A stretch of 60,192 bases of DNA. Source: UBA8752 sp049610565. GTDB taxonomy: Bacteria; Bacteroidota; Bacteroidia; Flavobacteriales_D; Sanyastnellaceae. Below are positions 52,480 to 60,192 of the stretch, piece after piece (positions within the stretch are counted from its first letter, which is position 1; each line of letters starts with the position of its first letter). The notes beneath the pieces are model-generated. The model had not been told where the DNA came from, ran no database searches, and was given only the letters and a program-made list of their open reading frames with translations. The DNA lies in NCBI GenBank assembly GCA_049610565.1, contig JBMYZR010000008.1, positions 1 to 60,192 on the forward strand, read 5' to 3'. A program made the position numbers and the translations under genes.

Positions 52480-53346
52480 TCAGGGCGACAGCCTGATGCG
52501 CAGGGCAGGGTCGATGGCGACCCCGGATTCCCACCACTCGAAGTGCAGGTGGGGGCCCGTGCTGTGGTCACCTGTGTTCCCGATGATGGCCACGGGCTCT
52601 CCCTGATTGACACGGTCTCCGGTGGACACGAGGGTGCGGCTGTTGTGCATGTACACTGAAACGCGGTTCTCGTCATGTTGGATCATGACGGTGTGTCCCC
52701 CTCCGGAGGTGAACCCGGCAAACAGGACCGACCCCTCTCCGACGGCCTTGACCGCAGTGTTGGCCGGGGCGACGAGGTCCACGCCCCAATGTCCGATGCC
52801 GGGGTTCCACGGTGAGGAGATGGTGCCTTCCACCGGGGGCATCCACAAGCCGGACTCACCCAGTGCATTGGGGCGATTGACGGCAAACGCATCTTCTTCT
52901 TCCACGCGCTCCCGCAAACCGTCCAAGGCAGCGGTGGACGTGGTGTCAATGGGACCGGAGCCGGTTGGGTTGGCCTCGATCATGTCGGGTGTGATGGCCA
53001 GCGCATCGGCGGGAAGGTCTCCCGCCAGGATGGCGCGGAGGTTGTTCAGATAGCGCGATTGGCGATCCACGATGGTCGATAGGGAGTCCGTGACCCGCCA
53101 CGAATCCGCTTGCATGGCCCGGGTTTCGGAAGCGACGTAGCCCGGGACCACGACCTCCTTGAGTGGGGTGAGGGCGATGATGACGTAGGTGATGCCGGCC
53201 ACGACCAAGGCCGAGAGCATGGCCAACGCACGCAGTTGGTTGGGCTGCACCCGCATGGACCAACGCTCAGCGAACGTGCCCTCCTCTTGAAGGATCAACT
53301 TGAATCGCTTTTTCGCAGCGGTGTTGGACTGTGCAGGCTTGGACAT
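52480..53346 (-). CDS. M23-family metallopeptidase, membrane-anchored
   Basis: The 288-residue protein has a short cytoplasmic N-terminus with KKRFKLILQEEGTF, a single membrane segment (about 42-62, ALAMLSALVVAGITYVIIAL) and a coil-like region. The C-terminal LytM domain (about 165-285) is intact: GHWGVDLVAP supplies His/Asp and GPHLHFEWW the HxH motif. It would act on peptidoglycan in the periplasm, tethered to the inner membrane, as in Bacteroidota cell-separation proteins. AGGAGG lies directly before the ATG at 53346; a TTG 24 bases upstream is a weaker start. It is transcribed divergently from the PorW/SprE gene. Confidence 0.9.
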   Translation of the reverse strand: MSKPAQSNTAAKKRFKLILQEEGTFAERWSMRVQPNQLRALAMLSALVVAGITYVIIALTPLKEVVVPGYVASETRAMQADSWRVTDSLSTIVDRQSRYLNNLRAILAGDLPADALAITPDMIEANPTGSGPIDTTSTAALDGLRERVEEEDAFAVNRPNALGESGLWMPPVEGTISSPWNPGIGHWGVDLVAPANTAVKAVGEGSVLFAGFTSGGGHTVMIQHDENRVSVYMHNSRTLVSTGDRVNQGEPVAIIGNTGDHSTGPHLHFEWWESGVAIDPALRIRLSP

Positions 53347-53402
53347 CCTCCTGGGGTCTTCGGGTGTCAAAGATGAACGACAACGAAAGGATGCACCACC
53401 AT

Positions 53403-53437
53403 TTTGTCTTCGGGGCGGCCGGATTGCAATATTTTCG
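53403..53437 (+). promoter_or_regulatory. Promoter upstream of the PorW/SprE gene: TTTG - 23 bp - TATTTTCG
   Basis: TTTG (53403-53406) and TATTTTCG (53430-53437) are 23 bp apart, matching the TTTG/TAnnTTTG pattern with one mismatch. The start codon at 53490 lies 52 nt downstream. Confidence 0.5.
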
Positions 53438-53489
53438 CGGCTTTCGAGTTGGTCGCTCGGAATCCGAGTCGAACATGCCCCTTACACCC

Positions 53490-56189
53490 ATGTCCCACAA
53501 GACGGCCAATCACGGATGGACTGCGTTGTCCATGGTGGCCTTGTTCCTGATTCTGGGCACCTATGGATGCACGACCCAACGTGACGGACGGTTCTACCGG
53601 GCATACCACAACACGACCTCCCGGTTCAACGGATTCCACTTCGCCCGGTTGGCGATGGAAGAGGCGGACCAGAAACTGGCGGAAACGCACGAGGAGAACT
53701 GGGACGAGGTCATTCCCCTGTTCCTCTACGGAACCGAAGACCAGGCCGATTTCCTGTACCCCCTCATGGAGCGGGCCATCGAGAAGTGCAGCCGGGTGGT
53801 GGACCGCCACGCCATGACCCCGCCGAAAAGCCAGCAGAAGGATTTCAAGCGCCCCCAGCTGAACCGGTGGATTGACGACAACTACACGCTGATTGGAAAG
53901 GGCCACTTCTACAAGGGCGACTTGTCCAAGGCGGAGGAGGTGTTCAAATACCTCCAGCGGAAGCACAAGGAGCCGGACAGTCAAGTGGCGGCCGGGGCGT
54001 GGTTGGCGCGCACCTACATGGCGATGGGCAACATGCCCAAGGCGAACTCCGCGCTGCTGAAGGCCGTGGGAGAGCGCGATGCATCCGATGAGTTGAGGGC
54101 GGACGCTTTCCTGGTTCAGGCCGAGTTCCTGTTGACCCAGAACAACATCGAGGAGGCCATGCGCTACATCGAGCGGGCCATCCCCAAGATCAAGCCCAAG
54201 CGCGATCGGGCGCGTCCCCTGTTCGTGCTGGCCCAATTGAAGCGGGAGTACGGAAGCAACCGCGAGGCCATTGAGCTGTTCGAGGAGATCGTCAAGTTGA
54301 AGACGCCTTACGAAATGGAGTTCCAGGCCCGCATGCAGCAGGCGCTGGCCTTTGACCGTCGCCGGGGGGACAGCATGGAGATCAAGGAGCTCTTCTACGA
54401 CATGCTGGAGGAGGACAAGAACGAGGCGTACCGGGACCAGATTTACTACGCACTCGCCCAGATTGAGCTGGAGGAGTTGAACCGTGAGGAAGGCATGGAC
54501 TACCTGCGGGACGCCTTGGCGGAGAACTCGGGCAACCGCCGGCCGCGGATGAAGAGCTTCCTCGCATTGGCCGACCTGCATTTGGAGGACCGGGAGTATG
54601 AATTGGCCCAGGCGTATTACGACAGCACGCTGGCCAACATGGACGAGGACCACCCGCGCTACCAGGAGGTCAGCAACAACGCCAAGAGTTTGACCGAGCT
54701 GGTGGAGCAGCTGATGGTCATCGTGCGCAACGACAGCTTGCGTGACATCTGCAACCTCGATGAGGACGCCCGGTACGCGCGGATGGAGGACATCATCGAG
54801 GGGTTGAGGATTGCCCAGGAAGAGGCGGCTGCGGAGGCGGAACGGCTCGCCGAGGAAGCCTTGGCTGAGAGCATGGCGGTTCCCGGAGCGGCCACGGCGT
54901 TCTGGCCCTACAACCCTACGCTGAGGGACAAGGGACAACGCGACTTCTTCGACCAATGGGGGGACCGTCCCCTGGAGGACGATTGGCGGCGCAGCCGGAA
55001 GATGGCGGCTGGGTTCGGCACCATTGAGGAGGTGACAGACGACGTGGTGTCGGTGGACCTGCTGGGTGCAGGCGGTGAGTTGCCCACCCCCGAGGAGCTG
55101 TTGGAGACCTTGCCGTGCTCGGTGGAGGAGCAGGCCACAGCCGATGTGGAAACGGCGACGGCGGTCTACCAGAGCGGCGTCATCTACAAGGAGAAGCTGG
55201 ACGACACGGACAATGCCATCGAGGCGTGGATTGACCTGCTCGACCGGTACGAGGAGAGCGCCGAGCACCCCTTGGCCCATTACCAATTGTACCGGACGTA
55301 CCTCTTCCTGGAGGAGACGGAGAATTACCAGAACCCGTTCTGTGAGACCTGCAACTCCCAATACTGGGCGGACCAGATTTCACTGCTCTACCCGGACAGC
55401 GAATGGGCCCAGCTCGTGGAGGATCCCGACTTCGTGGACTTCGAGGAGCAGCGCAGAATGGACGAGTTGGCCGCGTACGAGGCGCATGTGATCCGGTACT
55501 ACTCCCAGAAGGATTACCAGGAATTGCTCACCGAGATCAATGCCCTGCTCGACACCGTGCCGAACCACACGCAGGAGTGCCGGTACCGCTTCCTGCGGGC
55601 GCAGTGCATCGGATGGTTGGACGGACGCGTCCGCAGTCGGGACAACTACATCGCGGCCCTGCAGGAGGTCGTGGCGTCCTGCGACTCCACCGAACAGCGC
55701 ACGGCAGCGGAGGAGATTCTCGCCGGCCTGGGCGTCGGTGGGGGAGGTGAGCCCGGTGAGAAGGAGGGCAAGAAGAAGAAGAAGACCGATGCGGTGCCGG
55801 AGGTCCCGGACTTCGGAAACTTCACGGACAAGCCCGTGCTCGAACACTATTTCGCCGTGGTCATTCCGGTGGCGAAAGGCGGATCGGACAAGACCAAGGC
55901 CTCCTTGTCCGACTTCAACCGGCAGTTTTTTGCCAGCGCCGGGCTGAAGGTGACCAGCAACCTGATTGACCGGGAAAACCAGCTGGTGCTGGTCAAGTCC
56001 TTCCCCCGAAAGGACCGGGCCATGGACTACTACAAGGTCCTGACGGCCAACCGGGAATCGATGATCGAGCTGAACACGAGTGGGTTCAGCATGTTCGTCA
56101 TTCACACCGAGAACTACGTGGAACTGTTCAAGGGCAAGGACATCGAGGGCTACGGCCGATTCTTCGATGCGGTTTACCTTGGGAACTGA
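53490..56189 (+). CDS. sprE: Type IX secretion lipoprotein PorW/SprE-like, TPR-rich
   Basis: The 899-residue protein has a lipoprotein signal (WTALSMVALFLILGTYGC, Cys27). The SprE/PorW-type start follows (RFYRAYHNTTSRFNGFHFAR), then a long series of TPR-like helices (about 90-420) and a charged middle part. A C-terminal SPOR-like or PorW-specific region contains EHYFAVVIPVAKGGSD and NREN...LVLVKSF (about 785-899). PorW/SprE is an outer-membrane lipoprotein required for T9SS function and gliding in Flavobacterium and for secretion in Porphyromonas. It agrees with the many T9SS substrates in this window. An ATG at 53475 would add five residues. A bactofilin gene follows after 22 bp. Confidence 0.85.
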   Translation: MSHKTANHGWTALSMVALFLILGTYGCTTQRDGRFYRAYHNTTSRFNGFHFARLAMEEADQKLAETHEENWDEVIPLFLYGTEDQADFLYPLMERAIEKCSRVVDRHAMTPPKSQQKDFKRPQLNRWIDDNYTLIGKGHFYKGDLSKAEEVFKYLQRKHKEPDSQVAAGAWLARTYMAMGNMPKANSALLKAVGERDASDELRADAFLVQAEFLLTQNNIEEAMRYIERAIPKIKPKRDRARPLFVLAQLKREYGSNREAIELFEEIVKLKTPYEMEFQARMQQALAFDRRRGDSMEIKELFYDMLEEDKNEAYRDQIYYALAQIELEELNREEGMDYLRDALAENSGNRRPRMKSFLALADLHLEDREYELAQAYYDSTLANMDEDHPRYQEVSNNAKSLTELVEQLMVIVRNDSLRDICNLDEDARYARMEDIIEGLRIAQEEAAAEAERLAEEALAESMAVPGAATAFWPYNPTLRDKGQRDFFDQWGDRPLEDDWRRSRKMAAGFGTIEEVTDDVVSVDLLGAGGELPTPEELLETLPCSVEEQATADVETATAVYQSGVIYKEKLDDTDNAIEAWIDLLDRYEESAEHPLAHYQLYRTYLFLEETENYQNPFCETCNSQYWADQISLLYPDSEWAQLVEDPDFVDFEEQRRMDELAAYEAHVIRYYSQKDYQELLTEINALLDTVPNHTQECRYRFLRAQCIGWLDGRVRSRDNYIAALQEVVASCDSTEQRTAAEEILAGLGVGGGGEPGEKEGKKKKKTDAVPEVPDFGNFTDKPVLEHYFAVVIPVAKGGSDKTKASLSDFNRQFFASAGLKVTSNLIDRENQLVLVKSFPRKDRAMDYYKVLTANRESMIELNTSGFSMFVIHTENYVELFKGKDIEGYGRFFDAVYLGN

Positions 56190-56211
56190 ACCACCGCGAG
56201 AACCGAGCATC

Positions 56212-56646
56212 ATGGCCAGAAACCGCAACCGCGACATCGGCATCGAACAGGGCATCAACCGCATTGTTGAGGGTACCCTGATGGAGGGCTCCATCCGGAG
56301 CGAGGGCAGCATTCGCATTGATGGGCATTTCGTGGGGGACATCCACACGACCGGCCGTCTTGTGATTGGCGTCAAGGGCCGGGTTGAAGGCAATGTCGAC
56401 TGCCAGGATTGCGAGTCCGAAGGCGTGGTCACCGGCAACCTCCGCGTGGTGGGACTGCTCACCTTGAAGGCGTCCAGTGCGGTCAGCGGGGAAATCCGCT
56501 ATGGCCGGATGGCCGTTGAGGCCGGTGCCCGGATCGAAGGGGTCTGCAAGCTCGATGATGGCGAGGCCGTGGAGCCCGCCGTGCAGGAAGAGTCGCCCTT
56601 CACCAACGTGGGCCATGCCGACCAACCGCTCCAGCAGTCCGCCTGA
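56212..56646 (+). CDS. Bactofilin-family polymer-forming cytoskeletal protein
   Basis: The 144-residue protein has the short beta-helical DUF583/bactofilin domain (about 18-125): IVEGTLMEGSIRSEGSIRIDG, DIHTTGRLVIGVKGRVEG, GNLRVVGLLTLKASSAVSGE. It has no transmembrane segment and short polar tails. Bactofilins polymerise without nucleotide and localise cell-wall or motility machinery. Its position, 22 bp after the PorW/SprE gene and overlapping atpZ by 32 bp, is noteworthy because it ties a cytoskeletal gene to both secretion and ATP synthase genes. Confidence 0.9.
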   Translation: MARNRNRDIGIEQGINRIVEGTLMEGSIRSEGSIRIDGHFVGDIHTTGRLVIGVKGRVEGNVDCQDCESEGVVTGNLRVVGLLTLKASSAVSGEIRYGRMAVEAGARIEGVCKLDDGEAVEPAVQEESPFTNVGHADQPLQQSA

Positions 56647-56836
56647 CGGTGGCCGGAGCGCCATGCGCCACATGGGATTGGCCGCCACATTGCTGGCGGG
56701 CATCGGAGGCGGGGCCTGGCTGGGCAGCCTCTGGGACGACCGGTCTGGACACGAGATGGCGTGGGCCACAGCGCTGGGCGCGATGGTGGGACTGGCCGCA
56801 TCCCTGACCGTGGTCTTCCGAGATTTGTCCCGATGA
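56615..56836 (+). CDS. AtpZ-like small membrane protein (F1Fo assembly/accessory)
   Basis: The 73-residue protein has two hydrophobic helices (about 20-39 and 47-66) around GGGAWLGSLWDDRSGHE, which matches the AtpZ/AtpI type of small membrane protein preceding ATP synthase genes. The ATG at 56615 lies inside the bactofilin gene; the overlap is 32 bp. The next gene overlaps its stop by four bases (ATGA). Alternative starts within the first 20 residues are possible because the N-terminal part is not conserved. Confidence 0.7.
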   Translation: MPTNRSSSPPDGGRSAMRHMGLAATLLAGIGGGAWLGSLWDDRSGHEMAWATALGAMVGLAASLTVVFRDLSR

Positions 56837-57216
56837 AATTTCACATCCTCAACGCGTTGGTCCTGGTGGCTGGGGGCATTGTCGTCTCGACCCTGGGCGA
56901 GCCCTTGCTGACGGATGCCGTCCGGACCCCGTTGCTCATGATGGCTGTCCTCCTCGCGGGCGTCAACCTGATGCTCGAGCGGATGCTGCGCCCCAAGCCG
57001 GGCACGCGACCGGCGATGCTGGTGAACCGGGTCATGGTGGCCTCGCTGGTGAAGATGGGCGTGGTGATGGCCGTGATCCTCGGCTATGTCATCGCAGATG
57101 CGCCGGATCCCCGGAATTTCGGCATTGCCACCTACCTGCTGTACGCGGCGTTCACGTCCGTTCTCGTGGCCGAATCCATGCGCCACGGAATTCCACCAAC
57201 GTCCGACTCTGAATAG
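56833..57216 (+). CDS. AtpI-like membrane protein of the ATP synthase operon
   Basis: The 127-residue protein has four hydrophobic segments (about 3-20, 33-50, 66-87 and 98-115) and a charged tail (ESMRHGIPPTSDSE). Its position between an AtpZ-like gene and atpB, with its ATG overlapping the AtpZ stop (ATGA), is that of the AtpI/ATP synthase protein I slot in Bacteroidota. Sequence similarity to AtpI is weak and the role, probably assembly of the c-ring or Mg uptake, is not shown. About 92 bp separate it from atpB. Confidence 0.6.
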   Translation: MKFHILNALVLVAGGIVVSTLGEPLLTDAVRTPLLMMAVLLAGVNLMLERMLRPKPGTRPAMLVNRVMVASLVKMGVVMAVILGYVIADAPDPRNFGIATYLLYAAFTSVLVAESMRHGIPPTSDSE

Positions 57217-57308
57217 TTCTGTGCCTTTGGCGCTGAAAGAAGTCGGTCGGAACGATGTCGGTGGCTATCTTCGCGCTCAAATTCGCCCCGGCGATGTGCC
57301 ACTACACC

Positions 57309-58481
57309 ATGCCCACCAAGGGCAGTTTGCGTCAATGGAAGGGAATCTTCGCCCTTCTCCTCGGTCTTGGACTGATGGGCACCGTGAGCGCCTCTTCGTC
57401 TGACGGAGGGAAGCCGAACCCGGGCGAGTTCATCATCCACCACATTGCGGACGCACACGACATTCACCTGTGGGGGGATGGTCCGACGGCGTTGCACATT
57501 CCGCTTCCGATCATCTCCTACGTGCCCGGCCACGGCGTGGACGTGTTTTCCAGTGCTCACCTGCTCCACCACGGAGAGGACCACGTGGACGAGAGCGACC
57601 ACGGGATGGGGGATCCGGCCCACACCGGACATGAGGGCCACGAGCACGATTCCGACCACGGCCATGGGAACGGCACCTACCACAGTGCGTCGACCCATTT
57701 GACGTACCACCTGGACGGCAACGGCGTTCTGCATGCGGAGGACCACGACGGGGAGGCCGCCCAGATTTACGACCTGTCGATCAGCAAGAGCGTCTTCGGG
57801 ATGTTCGTGGTGATTTTCCTGATGCTGCTCGTCTTCCCTCGGGTGGGCGCGGCATACAAGAAGCGCAAGGGACAAGCGCCGAAGGGTCTGCAGAACGCGC
57901 TGGAGCCGCTCATCCTCTTCATCCGCGACGAGGTGGCCGTGCCGAGCATCGGCGAGAAGAAGGCGGGGCGTTACCTGCCGTTCCTGCTGACGGTCTTCTT
58001 CTTCATTTTCTTCTGCAACCTGCTCGGTTTGATTCCCTTCATCGGTGGATTCAATGTGACGGGCACGGTGGGCGTCACGCTGACGCTGGCCACGTTCGTG
58101 TTCATCATCACGACGGTGTCCGGCAACAAGCACTACTGGGGCCACATCCTCTGGCCTCCCGGGGTGCCGCTTCCCATCAAGTTCATCCTCGTCCCGGTCG
58201 AGGTCGTGGGCATCCTGCTCAAGCCGACGGTTCTCATGATCCGTCTCACGGCCAACATCGGCGCCGGTCACATCATCATCCTCGCCCTGACCTTCCTGGT
58301 CTTCATCATCAGCGACTACGGACAGCACGTGGCCGCCGGTGTGGGCACGGGCATCTTCTCGGTGGCGTTCATGATTTTCATGTACTTCATCGAACTCCTG
58401 GTGGCCTTCCTCCAGGCATACGTCTTCACCCTTCTGGCCGCGCTTTACTTCGGTGACGCGACGCAGGAGGCCCATCATTGA
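57309..58481 (+). CDS. atpB: ATP synthase F0 subunit a, with His-rich N-terminal insertion
   Basis: The product of about 390 residues is the proton-channel subunit a of F-type ATP synthase. It starts with a signal-like segment (MPTKGSLRQWKGIFALLLGL). The Bacteroidota extension begins at EFIIHHIADAHDIHLWGDG. Residues about 84-148 contain 16 His in a run of repeated H-x-D/E-H type motifs. The core with five to six membrane helices follows (SISKSVFGMFVVIFLM, PFLLTVFFFIFFCNLLG). The essential Arg lies in LMIRLTANIGAGH, and the domain ends at FGDATQEAHH. Upstream ATGs at 57255 and 57294 are possible. 57309 was chosen because it gives a compact signal-like N-terminus and lies downstream of a TATCTTCG box (57266-57273). 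Confidence 0.9.
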   Translation: MPTKGSLRQWKGIFALLLGLGLMGTVSASSSDGGKPNPGEFIIHHIADAHDIHLWGDGPTALHIPLPIISYVPGHGVDVFSSAHLLHHGEDHVDESDHGMGDPAHTGHEGHEHDSDHGHGNGTYHSASTHLTYHLDGNGVLHAEDHDGEAAQIYDLSISKSVFGMFVVIFLMLLVFPRVGAAYKKRKGQAPKGLQNALEPLILFIRDEVAVPSIGEKKAGRYLPFLLTVFFFIFFCNLLGLIPFIGGFNVTGTVGVTLTLATFVFIITTVSGNKHYWGHILWPPGVPLPIKFILVPVEVVGILLKPTVLMIRLTANIGAGHIIILALTFLVFIISDYGQHVAAGVGTGIFSVAFMIFMYFIELLVAFLQAYVFTLLAALYFGDATQEAHH

Positions 58482-58514
58482 TCACAACCCAATACAACCC
58501 ATAATCCTTTCCTC

Positions 58515-58757
58515 ATGGAACTCGCTATGATCCTCATGGAGGCCGCCAACATCACCAAGGGCCTCGCTGGTATCGGTGCAGGTGTCGCTGCAATCGGAGC
58601 TGGTGTCGGCATCGGCCGCATCGGTGGAAGCGCCCTCGAATCGATGGCCCGCCAGCCTGAAATCAGCGGTGATCTCCGCGCGAACATGATCGTGGCTGCC
58701 GCTCTCGTCGAGGGTGCTGCCCTGTTCGCCATCATCGTCTGCTTCCTCGCCAACTGA
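58515..58757 (+). CDS. atpE: ATP synthase F0 subunit c
   Basis: The 80-residue protein is a two-helix hairpin. The first helix is glycine-rich (GLAGIGAGVAAIGAGVGIGR), the polar loop is ARQPEISGDLR, and the second helix has the proton-carrying carboxylate E66 (ALVEGAALF). No Na+-type Gln-Ser pattern is evident, so it is probably proton-driven. Subunit c forms the rotor ring. Confidence 0.96.
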   Translation: MELAMILMEAANITKGLAGIGAGVAAIGAGVGIGRIGGSALESMARQPEISGDLRANMIVAAALVEGAALFAIIVCFLAN

Positions 58758-58782
58758 TTCGGGCGCAAGCCCTGGTTGATCC

Positions 58783-59280
58783 ATGGAAGCGCTGCTGAAT
58801 ACAGCCTTAGGCACGGTCTTCTGGTCCACCATCTCCTTCTTGGTGGTGCTGGTCCTGATGCGCCGTCTTGCCTGGGGTCCGATTCTTCAAGGCCTCAAGG
58901 ACCGTGAGGAGGAAATCGATGGCGCCCTCAACAAGGCCAAGGAGGCCCGGGCGGAAATCGAAAACCTCCAGGCGGACAACGAGCGCCTGTTGCAGGAGGC
59001 CCGTGCCGAGCGGGACGGCATGCTCCGCGATGCGCGGGACATGGCAGACAAGCTCGTGGCCGACGCCAAGCAGCAAGCCAAGGACGAGGGCGAGCGCATG
59101 ATCGAGCAGGCCAAGCAGGCCATCGATGGTGAGCGCGCCGCGGCCGTGGCCGAGCTCAAGGCAGAAGTGGCCAAGCTGAGCTTGGACATTGCCGAGAAGC
59201 TGGTGCGTCAAGAGCTGAAGGACGATGCAGCCCAACAGGAGCTCATCGGCCGGATGATCACGGATTCCAAATTGAACTGA
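58783..59280 (+). CDS. atpF: ATP synthase F0 subunit b
   Basis: The 165-residue protein has one N-terminal membrane helix (VFWSTISFLVVLVLMRRLAW). A long amphipathic, charged coiled coil (about 30-150) follows, ending with the usual LSLDIAEKLVRQELK binding region for delta. It is the peripheral stalk linking subunits a and delta. It starts 25 bp after atpE. Confidence 0.96.
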   Translation: MEALLNTALGTVFWSTISFLVVLVLMRRLAWGPILQGLKDREEEIDGALNKAKEARAEIENLQADNERLLQEARAERDGMLRDARDMADKLVADAKQQAKDEGERMIEQAKQAIDGERAAAVAELKAEVAKLSLDIAEKLVRQELKDDAAQQELIGRMITDSKLN

Positions 59281-59284
59281 CCGG

Positions 59285-59839
59285 ATGTCCACGACCGCGG
59301 TAGCCCGACGTTATGGAAAATCCCTGCTCGCCCTGAGCAAGGAGCAGAACGCCGTGGATGCGGTGGAGCAGGACATGCGGACGTTGTCCGCGACGGTCAA
59401 GGACAACCGCGAGCTCGCCGCCATTCTGGCGAGCCCGGTCGTTCGCCCCGAGAAGAAGGAGGCCATCGTGCGCTCCGTCTTCGAAGGTGCCCAGCCGTTG
59501 ACGGCGGCATTCCTCGCCCAGTTGGCCCGGAAGGGCCGGGCAGGCATGCTCGCCGGGATGGCCGAGGCCTTCATTGCCCTGGTCCGGGAGGAGCGTGGCA
59601 TCGTGTTGGCTGAAGTCGTGACGGCCATTCCGCTGGACGACGCACGTCGTGCGGAAATCAATGCATTGGTCGGCAAGGTCCACGAGGGAGGCGTGGAATT
59701 GTCCGAGAAAGTCGATCCCACCCTCATCGGCGGCTTCAAGCTGCGGGTCGGGGACCGGATGATCGACGCCACGGTGTTCCAGTCCCTTCGGACGATGCAC
59801 CGCAACCTCACCAACAACCCCTACGAACCGGCTTACTGA
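59285..59839 (+). CDS. atpH: ATP synthase F1 subunit delta
   Basis: The 184-residue protein has the helical OSCP/delta N-terminal domain (VARRYGKSLLALSKEQ) and the C-terminal EVVTAIPLDDARRAEINALV and PTLIGGFKLRVGDRMIDAT motifs. It couples the b stalk to the alpha subunits. It begins 4 bp after atpF and precedes atpA by 15 bp. Confidence 0.96.
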   Translation: MSTTAVARRYGKSLLALSKEQNAVDAVEQDMRTLSATVKDNRELAAILASPVVRPEKKEAIVRSVFEGAQPLTAAFLAQLARKGRAGMLAGMAEAFIALVREERGIVLAEVVTAIPLDDARRAEINALVGKVHEGGVELSEKVDPTLIGGFKLRVGDRMIDATVFQSLRTMHRNLTNNPYEPAY

Positions 59840-59854
59840 GCGTATCCCCACCTC

Positions 59855-60192
59855 ATGTCCCAGATCAAACCCGCCGAAGTATCCGCCATCCTGCGTGAGC
59901 AGCTGGCCGGCAACCAAACCGAAGCTGACCTCCAGGAGGTTGGCACCGTGCTCCAGGTTGGAGACGGAATCGCCCGCATCTATGGCTTGTCCAATGTGCA
60001 GGCCGGTGAGCTCATCGAATTCGAGAACGGTGTCCGTGGCATCGCGTTGAACCTCGAGGAGGACAACGTGGGTGCGGTGTTGCTGGAACCGTCCGGCGAG
60101 CTGAAGGAGGGATCCTCCGTCAAGCGTCTGAACCGCATTGCTTCCGTGAAGGTGGGCAAGGGCATGCTCGGCCGCGTGGTCAACACGCTGGG
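59855..60192 (+). CDS. atpA: ATP synthase F1 subunit alpha, N-terminal part (3' end outside window)
   Basis: The first 112 codons of subunit alpha are present and the frame runs off the end of the window. N-terminal features match: IKPAEVSAILREQL, VGTVLQVGDGIARIYGLSNV, LIEFENGVRGIALNLEEDNV, and the beginning of GRVVNTLG. This N-terminal beta-barrel domain leads to the nucleotide-binding domain that lies outside. It continues the order atpB-E-F-H-A expected for the operon. Confidence 0.96.
   Translation, partial: MSQIKPAEVSAILREQLAGNQTEADLQEVGTVLQVGDGIARIYGLSNVQAGELIEFENGVRGIALNLEEDNVGAVLLEPSGELKEGSSVKRLNRIASVKVGKGMLGRVVNTL

Noticed and set aside
53367..55361. 664-codon minus-strand open frame inside the PorW/SprE gene
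   Set aside because: It is a Val/Leu/His-rich antisense shadow without motifs, opposite a well-supported TPR lipoprotein.
57580..57595. GGACCACGTGGACG palindrome in atpB as another parS site
   Set aside because: It contains CACGTG but lacks the GTT/AAC flanks shared by the three good sites and lies in coding sequence for Asp/His repeats.

Overview
This window is a gene-dense (about 95% coding), GC-rich stretch of a chromosome from a member of the Bacteroidota. The assignment rests on several lineage markers: type IX secretion (T9SS) components and substrates (a PorW/SprE-like lipoprotein, two PorP/SprF-like outer-membrane proteins, and several very large secreted proteins with gliding-motility/CHU_C-type C-terminal sorting domains), a DUF4175 - ATPase - ybeY - mnmG gene order, a long lysyl-tRNA synthetase, an AtpB with the Bacteroidota-type N-terminal extension, and -7 promoter boxes of the TAnnTTTG kind. 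The high GC content points to an uncultured or less-studied high-GC lineage; I cannot name a genus. I see no prophage, insertion sequence, CRISPR array or rRNA operon.

Layout. 1-14 kb is mostly housekeeping: M24 peptidase (partial), MiaE, a RidA-type deaminase, a DUF3108 protein, tryptophan 2,3-dioxygenase, an M23 peptidase, a class I glutaminase-like lipoprotein, LysRS, a phosphoglucose/phosphomannose isomerase, LipB, a serine hydrolase, a LytTR regulator, RlmN and LepA. 14-35 kb is dominated by the secreted-protein complement: a 1214-residue nidogen-like T9SS substrate, a four-gene minus-strand cluster pairing two CHU_C substrates (one a 1706-residue SprB-repeat protein) each with its own PorP/SprF-like protein, and a 1119-residue lamin-tail/PKD protein. 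RadA, RsmI, a biotinyl carrier protein, HemW and an EamA transporter are interspersed. 35-41 kb is the DUF4175 - anti-sigma-like ATPase - ybeY - mnmG cluster. 41-46 kb carries an ALDH7-type dehydrogenase, a TlpA-like lipoprotein, an M28 peptidase and RpiB.

The most important non-coding structure is around 39-47 kb. Three 14-16 bp palindromes matching the ParB-binding parS sequence lie immediately upstream of, inside and immediately downstream of mnmG. About 5 kb further on, the only long intergenic region of the window (46155-46651) contains a cluster of DnaA-box-like 9-mers followed by an AT-rich stretch. Strand composition changes there from C-rich to G-rich on the + strand, and transcription diverges. 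Together this makes a strong candidate for the chromosomal replication origin (oriC).

46.6-60 kb is mainly + strand: a MORN/YwqK-repeat secreted protein followed almost without gap by a multi-PAS HisKA_2 histidine kinase and a LytTR response regulator; a tRNA-Asn sharing a bidirectional terminator with that regulator; a PfkB kinase; a membrane M23 peptidase; PorW/SprE; a bactofilin; and the F-type ATP synthase genes atpZ, an atpI-like gene, atpB, E, F, H and the start of atpA. The AtpB periplasmic extension carries a conspicuous histidine-rich insertion.

A recurrent -7-type promoter box, here mostly TAnnTTCG, TAnnTTTG or TAnnTTGC, precedes many transcription units. It is often only 3-11 nt from the start codon, suggesting that several mRNAs are leaderless or nearly so. 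Coordinates and starts were derived by hand from the sequence. Functional calls rest on recognised motifs and family knowledge, not on database searches.
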